Source: an uncultured Caulobacteraceae bacterium
GTDB taxonomy: Bacteria > Pseudomonadota > Alphaproteobacteria > Caulobacterales > Caulobacteraceae
Length of the DNA: 39,720 nucleotides
Reading direction: 5' to 3'
Assembly (NCBI GenBank): GCA_903929535.1
Contig: CAIYVC010000095.1
Span: 1 to 39,720, forward strand
This document shows, one piece after another, positions 1-7,632 of the stretch. A program made the translations under genes and the position numbers. The notes under the pieces are model-generated. The model was not told the origin of the DNA and searched no databases. It saw only the letters and a list, made by a program, of their open reading frames with translations. How positions within the stretch are numbered: the stretch's first letter is position 1; the number at the start of each line of letters is the position of its first letter.

Positions 1-337
1 CGCCGCCGGCGTGGTCTGCTACCTCGGCGCGGTGTGGCTCAAGAAGATCTTCAAGTACGACGACAGCCTGGACGCCTTCGGCGTGCACTGCATCGGCGGC
101 ATCCTTGGGGCCCTTCTGACCGGCGTCTTTGCCTCGGAAGCCATCAACCCGCTGTCCAAGGGCCACAACATCGTGACCCAGGCCATCGGCGTCCTGGCGA
201 CCCTGGTCATCTCGGGCGTCGGCACTCTGGTCATCCTCACCATCTGCAAGTTCACCACCGGTGTGCGGGTGTCTGCGGAAGCCGAAATCGAAGGCCTGGA
301 TCTGTCTCAGCACGGCGAGTCCCTGCACGAGCACTAA
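1..337 (+). CDS. amtB: Ammonium transporter, C-terminal part (5' end outside window)
   Basis: The reading frame is open from base 2 and ends at TAA 335-337, so only the last ~111 residues are present. They contain the Amt/Rh signature DAFGVHCIGGILGAL, whose His is the second of the paired pore histidines that conduct ammonium. A final hydrophobic helix (about LVISGVGTLVIL) and a short charged cytoplasmic tail ending in ESLHEH follow. The protein is an inner membrane trimeric channel for NH4+/NH3 uptake. The tail in this family docks GlnK (PII), and glnK is usually next to amt, but it would lie upstream and is not visible. A strong terminator follows 30 bases after the stop. The family call is secure; the exact paralogue is not. 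Confidence 0.93.
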   Translation, partial: AAGVVCYLGAVWLKKIFKYDDSLDAFGVHCIGGILGALLTGVFASEAINPLSKGHNIVTQAIGVLATLVISGVGTLVILTICKFTTGVRVSAEAEIEGLDLSQHGESLHEH

Positions 338-367
338 GACCCAAGCCTCAACGGCAAGCACTAACGG

Positions 368-400
368 CGGGGGCCCTTCGGGGCCCCCGTTTCGTTTTCT
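368..400 (+). terminator. Rho-independent terminator of amt
   Basis: A perfect stem with a UUCG tetraloop: GGGGGCCC (369-376), TTCG (377-380), GGGCCCCC (381-388), extended by a C-G pair at 368/389. It is followed by the T-rich run TTTCGTTTT. It lies 30 bases after the amt stop. Confidence 0.9.
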
Positions 401-401
401 A

Positions 402-483
402 CGTCATCCCAAGGCTTGTCCTTGGGATCCAGCCATGTTGCGGTTGGAGCTGCTGGGTCCCCGGAACAAGTCCGGGGATGACG
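402..483. repeat. Dispersed palindromic intergenic element, copy 1
   Basis: An 82-base element opening with CGTCATCCC and closing with GGGGATGACG, so the ends form an outer stem. Inside are two hairpins: CCCAAGG/CCTTGGG (408-414/420-426, loop CTTGT) and CCCCGGA/TCCGGGG (459-465/471-477, loop ACAAG). The two loops are exact reverse complements. A related element lies at 17552-17669. Both sit between convergent genes, a few bases before the minus-strand stop. Similar CGTCATCCC elements are common between genes of alphaproteobacteria; they may act as terminators or mRNA 3' stabilisers, which is inference. Confidence 0.8.
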
Positions 484-485
484 GC

Positions 486-1348
<863 letters not shown>

Positions 1349-1352
<4 letters not shown>

Positions 1353-3136
1353 GAGGCCGTGCCCTTGGCCGGCGGCCCGCCCATCAAGCCGGACGCCAGC
1401 TTCTGCTGCACCGAGCTTTTGAGTTCAGCCGTAGGACTCAGGGTCAGCACCCGGCTCCATTGATACTGAGCCTCTGTCTTGCGCCCGATCCGCCAGTAGG
1501 CGTCGCCCAGGTGGTCGGTGATCTCGGCGCTGACGGGGCTGAGGGAAACGGCCCGCTCCAGCCGCAGCACGGCGGTCTTGAAGTCGCCCTGGCTGTAGTA
1601 GGCCCAGCCCAGGCTGTCGGCGATCTCGCCGGAATCCGGCTGCGCCAGATAGGCCTTCTGCAGCATGCCCATCGCCTGTTGCAGCTTCTCGCCGCGCACC
1701 ACCCAGGAGTAGCCGAGGTAGTTGAGCACGTCCGGCTCGTCCGGGCGCATGGTCAGGGCCTTGAGCAGATCCTTCTCGGCTTCCGGCCAGTGGCCGGCGC
1801 GGTCCAGCGAGGTGCCGCGCTCGAAATACAGAGCCCAGTCCGCGTTGGAGGCGCCCGACGCGATCACCTTGTCCAGCACCGTCACGGCTTCGGCGTAGCG
1901 ATTGGTGGCGCGCAGCAGATCCGCCTCGGTGATGAGGGCCTCGCGGTTGTCCGGCTGGGTCTTGATCAGGTCCTGGGTCAGCTTCAGGGCCGTGTCGTTG
2001 TCGCCTTCGGCCTGATAGCTGGCGACGATCCGCTGGCGCGCCTCGGGCCAGGCGGGGGACGCGGTGTTCACATGGGCATAGGCGTCACGGGCGAACTGAT
2101 GCTGATCGGACGAGGCGCGGATGTCGCCCAGCAGCACCCAGGCGTCGTCCCGCGTCGGATCGAGCTTCAGCGCCAGACGCAGATAGACCTCGCCCTCGTT
2201 GATCTGCTTGTCCACCAGGGCCAGCTCGGCGGCGGCGGTCAGGGACTTGGCGGCGCCCTGCTTCAAGTTGAGCATCTGGGGCGGCCGCTTGCCGGCGGTG
2301 GCGCGAGCCAGAGAAATCTTGATGTCGCGGTTGTTGGGCATCCGCTTCAGGGCGCTGGTGTAGAGTTCCACCGCGTCCTTGGTCCGGCTGCGCCGTTCCA
2401 GGAAGCCGCCGTAGGAGTCGATGTAGAGCACGCCTAGCTGCGGATTGGTGGCCAGAGCCTTCAGCACCGTCTCGGCCTCGTCGTAGCGCTTGGCCCGCTC
2501 CAGCAGAGCCGCCTGGCCTTCCTGAGCCGCCAGACGGCGCAGGCGCGGCGTGGGTCCGTCCGGCATCGCCACCGCGCGGTCCGCGTCGCCGGCCGCCGCC
2601 GCGACCCAGGGCCGGATCAGGGTCAGACCGGCGGCGAAAGCGGCCCCGCCGCCCGGAGCGATCAGGGCCTCGTTGGCTTCCTTGTTGTGACCGGAGGCGA
2701 AGTAATCGACCGCGCGCACCAGCCGGGCCAGGCGTTGCGGCATCGAGGCGGGGGTGGCGTCCGGCGCGGGCAGCAGATCGGCGGCCTTGTCGATATCGCC
2801 GGCCATGACGGCGGCCTCGAAGGCCTTCTCGCGGATCAGCGCCTGATCGACGGCGTTCTGGTCCGACGCGCCCTGAGCGGCGCGGGCGAAATAGCGGGCG
2901 GCTTCCTCGGGGCGTCCGCCGCGCAGGGCGGCCTCGCCGGCCAGGAAGAGGCCGTAGTTGGAGGCGTTGGCGTCCTGCAGCGGAATGGATGCGGGCGGCG
3001 GCGGCTGCACCGCGACGCCGGTTCCGGTCGGCAGAGTAGCGCAGCCGGCCAGGGCGAGGCCCGCCAGGGGCACGGCGGCCAGCAGCAGCCTGTTGAGCGT
3101 CAGTCTCTCGAACGTCAGTCGGGGGGCGTTGGACAT
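1349..3136 (-). CDS. TPR-repeat outer membrane lipoprotein (hypothetical)
   Basis: A 595-residue protein. The ATG at 3136 is preferred over longer in-frame starts because it opens a clear lipoprotein signal: positively charged start, hydrophobic core and the lipobox LAGC with Cys at residue 32. The frame upstream of it overlaps the ETF-QO 3' end and has no protein-like character. The mature part is almost entirely helical TPR repeats, recognisable from patterns such as LNYLGYSW and ADSLGWAYYSQGDFKTA near the C-terminus. TPR proteins are scaffolds, and no catalytic motif is seen. Family members of this length next to ispE are conserved in alphaproteobacteria, with unknown function. Coupling to ispE looks positional rather than functional. 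Confidence 0.9.
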
Positions 3137-3218
3137 GGAGCGCACGTTCCGTCGTTTCCAGCCGGGGATCAAGGGCGCCGGCAGCTTGACCTTCCGGCCA
3201 AGGCGAATCTTGGGCGGT

Positions 3219-4904
3219 CTACATATTCGGATAGTTGGGTCCGCCCGAGCCTTCCGGCGGGGTCCAGTCGATGTTCTGGGACGGATCCTTGATGTCGCAG
3301 GTTTTACAATGGACGCAGTTCTGGGCATTGACGACGAAGGTTGGCTCGCCCTGCTTGTCCACCACTTCATAGACCCCCGCCGGGCAGTAGAGCTGCGCCG
3401 GCTCGGCGTAGAGGGGCAGGTTGACGGCGATGGGGATGGACGGATCGCGCAGCTTCAGATGGCTGGGCTGATCCTCGTCGTGGTTGGTGTTCGACACATA
3501 GACCGACGACAGCTTGTCGAACGACAGCACCCCGTCCGGCTTGGGATAGTCGATCGGCGCGAAGTCGCGGGCCAACCCGGTGGCCTCGGCGTCGCTCTTG
3601 CCGTGCTTCAGCGTGCCCCAGGGCGACCAGCCGCCGGTCAGGGCGTTGATCCACAGGTCGACGCCGGTCAGCAGCACGCCGCCCAGCAGAGTGCCGAAAC
3701 GCGACCACAGGGGCTTGGCGTTGCGCACCATCTTCAGGTCGCGTTGCACCCAGGAGGCCTCGTAGGCCGCTTCGTAGGCGCTCAGGACATCGCCGCCACG
3801 GCCCGCCTGCAGGGCCTCGAACGCCGCCTCCGCCGCCAGCATCCCGGTCTTCATGGCGTTGTGGCTGCCCTTGATGCGCGGCAGATTCACGAACCCCGCC
3901 GAGCAGCCGATCAGGGCGCCGCCAGGGAAGGCCAGCTTGGGCACCGACTGCAGGCCACCCTCGGTGATGGCGCGGGCGCCGTAGGAGACGCGGGTCCCGC
4001 CCTCGATATGCTGACGGATCGCCCGGTGATGCTTCAGCCGCTGGAACTCATCGAACGGCGACAGATAGGGGTTGGAGTAGTTCAGGTGCGTCACCAGACC
4101 CACGGCCACATAGCGGTCGCCGAAATGGTAGACGAAGGAGCCGCCGCCGACGTCGTTCGCCAGCGGCCAGCCGAACGAATGCTGCACCAGCCCCGGCTTG
4201 AACCGCTCGGAGGGCACCTGCCACAGCTCCTTGATCCCCAGGCCGTACTTCTGCGGCTCGCGGCCCTCGCATAGGCCGTATTTCGCCTGGATCTGCTTGG
4301 CCAGGGAGCCGCGCGCGCCCTCGGCGATCAGCACATAGCGCCCGTTGATCTCCATGCCGGGCTGGTAGTCCGGCTTGTGCTCGCCATCCTTGGCCACGCC
4401 GAACACCCCGGCGACCACGCCGCGCAGGGCGCCGTCATCGTTGTAGAGGGCCTCCGATGCGGCGAAGCCGGGATAGACCTCCACGCCCAGCGCCTCGGCC
4501 TCGGCGGCCAGCCAGCGGCAGAGGTTGGCGAGCGAGGCGATATAGGTCCCGTGGTTGGACATGAAGCCGGGCTTGGGCAGCGCCGACAGATCCCATTCGC
4601 TGTCGGGCTTCAGCAACAGGTATCGGTCCTCGCTGACCGGCGTCTCCAGCGGCGCGCCCTTGGCCTGCCAGTCGGGGATCAGCTCATTGAGGGCGCGCGG
4701 ATCGATCACGGCGCCGGACAGGATATGGGCGCCGACCTCCGAGCCCTTTTCCAGCACGGCCACGGAAACCTCCGCGCCCGCCGCGGTGGCCAGCTGCTTC
4801 AGCCGGATCGCAGCGGACAGGCCTGCCGGGCCGCCCCCGACGATGACAACGTCATAGTCCATGGCTTCACGGGCGGGGACTTCCTGCGCGTCGGTCATGG
4901 TCAT
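3219..4904 (-). CDS. etfD: Electron transfer flavoprotein-ubiquinone oxidoreductase
   Basis: ETF-QO takes electrons from electron transfer flavoprotein, reduced by acyl-CoA and other dehydrogenases, and passes them to ubiquinone at the inner membrane face. The 561 residues match the bacterial and mitochondrial family. The N-terminal FAD motif VIVGGGPAGLSAA is at about 20-32. The C-terminal ferredoxin-like domain holds the [4Fe-4S] ligands: the Cys of LYCPAG plus the CVHCKTC cluster, followed by the typical DPSQNIDW and the GGPNYPNM end. A good GGAG site five bases upstream supports the ATG at 4904. It is the first gene of a minus-strand run, 82 bases before the TPR lipoprotein gene, and is divergent from the uracil-DNA glycosylase gene. 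Confidence 0.96.
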   Translation of the reverse strand: MTMTDAQEVPAREAMDYDVVIVGGGPAGLSAAIRLKQLATAAGAEVSVAVLEKGSEVGAHILSGAVIDPRALNELIPDWQAKGAPLETPVSEDRYLLLKPDSEWDLSALPKPGFMSNHGTYIASLANLCRWLAAEAEALGVEVYPGFAASEALYNDDGALRGVVAGVFGVAKDGEHKPDYQPGMEINGRYVLIAEGARGSLAKQIQAKYGLCEGREPQKYGLGIKELWQVPSERFKPGLVQHSFGWPLANDVGGGSFVYHFGDRYVAVGLVTHLNYSNPYLSPFDEFQRLKHHRAIRQHIEGGTRVSYGARAITEGGLQSVPKLAFPGGALIGCSAGFVNLPRIKGSHNAMKTGMLAAEAAFEALQAGRGGDVLSAYEAAYEASWVQRDLKMVRNAKPLWSRFGTLLGGVLLTGVDLWINALTGGWSPWGTLKHGKSDAEATGLARDFAPIDYPKPDGVLSFDKLSSVYVSNTNHDEDQPSHLKLRDPSIPIAVNLPLYAEPAQLYCPAGVYEVVDKQGEPTFVVNAQNCVHCKTCDIKDPSQNIDWTPPEGSGGPNYPNM

Positions 4905-4987
4905 TCGGTCTCCGCGGCATTGAACGCCGGGCCGGTTTATCCGAAGCTGGCGAGGGAGGGGTCAAGAAAAACCGCTCTCTCATCCTA

Positions 4988-5827
4988 ATGGACCCCGTGA
5001 ACGCCGTTTCCGACGCCTCCGACGCCCGCGCTATCGAAAGCCTGCTCGCCTTCTGGAGCGACGCGGGCGCCGACGCGATGCTGCGCGAGAGCCCGGTGGA
5101 CCGCATCGCCGAAGGTCAGCGGGCGCCGCCCAAGCCCGCCGCCCCGGCGCGCGGCGCCGTCGCCGCCCAAGCCCCCCAGCCCGCTCGCGCTGGACCTGAA
5201 ACCACCGCCGCCGTCGCCGACGCCAAACGCCTTGCCGCCGAAGCGCCCGATCTCGCCGCCCTGGAAGCCACCATCGCCGCCTTCGACGGCTGCGGACTGA
5301 AATTCGAGGGCGCCAAGCGCGCCGTCTTCTCGCGCGGCAATCCCGAGGGGCCGCTGATGATCATCGGCGAGGGCCCGGGCGCGGACGAGGACAGCCAGGG
5401 CGCGCCCTTCGTCGGCCGCGCGGGCAAGCTGTTGGACCGGATGCTCAAGGCGGCGGACCTGGAGGGCCGCGTGTTCATCACCAACACCGTCTTCTGGCGC
5501 CCGCCCGGCAACCGCACGCCGACCCTGGCCGAACAGCTAGCGTGCCGGCCCTTCCTGGAGCGGGCCATCGCCCTGGTGAAACCGCGCCTGCTGCTGCTGG
5601 CCGGCGGCGCCTCGGCCAAGTCGATGCTGGGCCGCGAGGAAGGCATCCTGTCGCTGCGCGGGCGCTGGTTTGATTGGAAGTCGGAGGATGAGGCGATGGA
5701 GATACCGGCCATGCCGACCCTGCATCCCGCCTTCCTGCTGCGTCAGCCGGGGGCCAAGAAGCGCGCCTGGCAGGACCTCCTGACCCTCACCGAGCGTCTA
5801 GACCGCCCCGACCGGCCGAAAGACTAG
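4988..5827 (+). CDS. Uracil-DNA glycosylase, family 4-like
   Basis: Excises uracil from DNA to start base excision repair. Of 279 residues, the first ~90 are an Ala/Pro-rich, probably flexible extension. The catalytic domain then shows GEGPGADED (127-135, motif I), PFVGRAGKLLD, TNTVFWRPPGNRTPT (165-179) and the late HPAFLLR motif. Family 4 enzymes hold an Fe-S cluster on four Cys. Here I see only C102 (in DGCGLK) and C186 (in LACRPF) at the expected places, without the classical N-terminal CxxC, as is usual for the alphaproteobacterial branch to my knowledge. Its stop shares a CTAG with the convergent glycosyltransferase gene. No LexA box is seen upstream. Confidence 0.88.
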   Translation: MDPVNAVSDASDARAIESLLAFWSDAGADAMLRESPVDRIAEGQRAPPKPAAPARGAVAAQAPQPARAGPETTAAVADAKRLAAEAPDLAALEATIAAFDGCGLKFEGAKRAVFSRGNPEGPLMIIGEGPGADEDSQGAPFVGRAGKLLDRMLKAADLEGRVFITNTVFWRPPGNRTPTLAEQLACRPFLERAIALVKPRLLLLAGGASAKSMLGREEGILSLRGRWFDWKSEDEAMEIPAMPTLHPAFLLRQPGAKKRAWQDLLTLTERLDRPDRPKD

Positions 5828-6270
5828 CGCGCGAACCTGATCCGGCGACCTACCGGCGCGCCGGAACCCGCCGCGTAGAGGCTTCTGGGGATCAGCACCG
5901 TCTTCGGCCCCTTGGCGCCGAACGGCCAGCGCCCCGGCTTGGCGGTCCACCAGCCAGCCTCCCCGGAATGGCTGCGGACATGGTCGAGCACCGCATTCTC
6001 CCACCTGAGCGGCGGCGTCGTCTTGGCGTCCAGGATCAGCAGCCAGTCGCCCTTGGCCAGAGCGCAGCCTTGGGCGATGCCCTCGGGTCCGGCGGACTTG
6101 ATGATGCGAGCGCCCGCGTCGTCGGCGATCTCCAGGGTCTGGTCGCTGGAGCCGGCGTCCACCACGATCACCTCGCGCACCAGGGCGTCGACGGCTGCCG
6201 CCACCAGCGCTCCCATCACATCGCCCAGGGTCCGCTCGTCGTTATGGGTTGAGATCACCACGGAGATCAT
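5824..6270 (-). CDS. Short GT2-like glycosyltransferase, possibly catalytically inert
   Basis: 148 residues beginning with the GT-A nucleotide-sugar fold: ISVVISTHNDERTLGDV at the N-terminus, then VREVIVVDAGSSDQT, and LAKGDWLLILDAKTTP. This is clearly GT2, but the DXD metal-binding motif expected at the end of that strand reads DAK. The protein also stops at about 60 percent of the usual GT2 length, after LIPRSLY, so the acceptor half is missing. I find no downstream frame that continues it. It may be a conserved short variant or a decayed gene. It is convergent with the UDG gene (four-base overlap) and divergent from the radical SAM gene. Substrate unknown. Confidence 0.75.
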   Translation of the reverse strand: MISVVISTHNDERTLGDVMGALVAAAVDALVREVIVVDAGSSDQTLEIADDAGARIIKSAGPEGIAQGCALAKGDWLLILDAKTTPPLRWENAVLDHVRSHSGEAGWWTAKPGRWPFGAKGPKTVLIPRSLYAAGSGAPVGRRIRFAR

Positions 6271-6330
6271 GGGGCCGCATCAAGCCCGGCGCGGCGATTG
6301 GGTCAAGGCGGTGAGGCCGACGCTCTTAAT

Positions 6331-6345
6331 GTTCTTGAAATGTTC
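6331..6345 (+). promoter_or_regulatory. LexA operator (SOS box, GTTC-N7-GTTC)
   Basis: The sequence GTTCTTGAAATGTTC matches exactly the alphaproteobacterial LexA consensus of two direct GTTC half-sites seven bases apart. It lies 25 bases before the ATG of the radical SAM gene and 61 bases from the divergent glycosyltransferase start, so it most simply represses the radical SAM gene. A small hairpin CACGC/GCGTG (6347-6351/6360-6364) follows. Confidence 0.8.
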
Positions 6346-6369
6346 TCACGCCGCTTCTAGCGTGGCGGC

Positions 6370-7452
6370 ATGCCCGCCTCCGCCAAATCCCCGCCCGCCC
6401 CCAACGGCCGCGGCGCCCAGACCAACGCCACCGGACGCTTCGAAAGCCTGACGCACGAACACTTCGACGACGGCTGGACCGATGCCGACGCTCAGCCGGT
6501 CAAGCTGAAGACCACCCTGTCGATCGACCGGGCGCGCACCATCATCAGCCGCAACGACAGCCCCGACATCGGTTTCGACCGCTCGATCAATCCCTACCGG
6601 GGCTGCGAGCACGGCTGCATCTATTGTTTCGCGCGGCCGACCCACGCCTATCTGGGCCTGTCGCCGGGCCTGGATTTCGAGAGCCAGCTCTATTTCAAGC
6701 CGGAAGCGGCCAAGCTGCTGGCACGCGAACTCAGCCGGCCCAAATATGTCTGCGAACGCATACAGCTGGGCGCCAACACTGACCCCTATCAGCCGATCGA
6801 GCGGCGTCTGCGCGTCACCCGCGGGGTGCTGGAGACCCTGGAGAGATTCAGACACCCGGTCGGCATCACCACCAAGAACGCCATGATCACCCGCGACGCC
6901 GACATCCTGGGCCGCATGGGACGGGCGCGGCTGGCGATGTGCTCGATGTCGATCACCACCCTGGACCGCAAGCTGGCCCGGGCCATGGAGCCGCGCGCCT
7001 CAACCCCCGAGCGACGGATGGAGGCGATCCGGATCATGACCGAAGCCGGGCTGCCGATGGCGGTCAGTTTCGCCCCGGTGATCCCCGGCCTGAACGATCA
7101 CGAGCTTGAGTCGGTGCTGCGCCGTGCGGCCGAAGCCGGCGCCCGGACCGCCCATTTCACGGTCTTGAGGCTGCCTCTGGAAATCAAGGAGCTGTTTCGC
7201 GAATGGCTTGAAGCCGAGCGTCCGGACCGGGCGTCCAGGGTCATGTCGCTGGTGCGCCAGATGCGCGGCGGCAAGGACTACGATTCCGAATGGGGCAGGC
7301 GTATGAAGGGCGAAGGCCCGGTCGCGGAGCTGATTTCGACGCGATTCAAGGCCGCGTGCAGGCGTTTTGGGCTCAATCAGGAACGGATCACGCTGGAAAC
7401 CGGCCAATTCGCAATCCCGCCAAAAGCCGGGGATCAATTGCCCTTGTTTTGA
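6370..7452 (+). CDS. PA0069-family radical SAM protein (spore photolyase-like)
   Basis: 360 residues of the radical SAM superfamily. The [4Fe-4S]/SAM motif is GCEHGCIYCFARP, with Cys at 79, 83 and 86 (CxxxCxxC). The sequence around it (NPYRGCEHGC, LGANTDPYQP, TKNAMITRD) belongs to the PA0069/Rv2578c group of COG1533, relatives of spore photoproduct lyase SplB. These proteins probably reductively cleave SAM to start radical chemistry; the substrate in this group is not established. The LexA box 25 bases upstream ties this copy to DNA damage, so a DNA-lesion or nucleotide substrate is attractive. The ATG at 6370 is the natural start. The gene stands alone, followed by 180 non-coding bases. Confidence 0.9.
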   Translation: MPASAKSPPAPNGRGAQTNATGRFESLTHEHFDDGWTDADAQPVKLKTTLSIDRARTIISRNDSPDIGFDRSINPYRGCEHGCIYCFARPTHAYLGLSPGLDFESQLYFKPEAAKLLARELSRPKYVCERIQLGANTDPYQPIERRLRVTRGVLETLERFRHPVGITTKNAMITRDADILGRMGRARLAMCSMSITTLDRKLARAMEPRASTPERRMEAIRIMTEAGLPMAVSFAPVIPGLNDHELESVLRRAAEAGARTAHFTVLRLPLEIKELFREWLEAERPDRASRVMSLVRQMRGGKDYDSEWGRRMKGEGPVAELISTRFKAACRRFGLNQERITLETGQFAIPPKAGDQLPLF

Positions 7453-7632
7453 CGTTTATCAAAACTTGAGCGGGTGCTTCGCCTTGATTGCAACATCAGG
7501 GTCCGGCACGGCTACGCTTAACTGCCAACTGCAATGCACCAATCCCGGTTTGTGGCGTTTTGGAAATCAATGCGCCACGTTCGGGCGTCACCAAAACCCG
7601 GCAATCTGCCCTGATCTGGCCAGAGGATACGA
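7453..7632 (+). promoter_or_regulatory. Leader and probable promoter region of the RND efflux operon
   Basis: 180 bases without a gene, AT-richer than the surroundings. It holds an inverted repeat GTGGCG (7552-7557) / CGCCAC (7573-7578) with a 15-base spacer, a size suited to a dimeric repressor, and a wider GTTTTGG/CCAAAAC pair (7557-7563/7591-7597). A good ribosome site AGAGGA (7622-7627) precedes the ATG. No convincing -35/-10 pair can be named. No regulator gene is adjacent. Confidence 0.3.

Noticed and set aside
3137..3370. Longer N-terminus for the TPR lipoprotein
   Set aside because: The extension overlaps the ETF-QO C-terminal codons in another frame, is Arg/Pro/Ser-rich and would bury the lipoprotein signal peptide.
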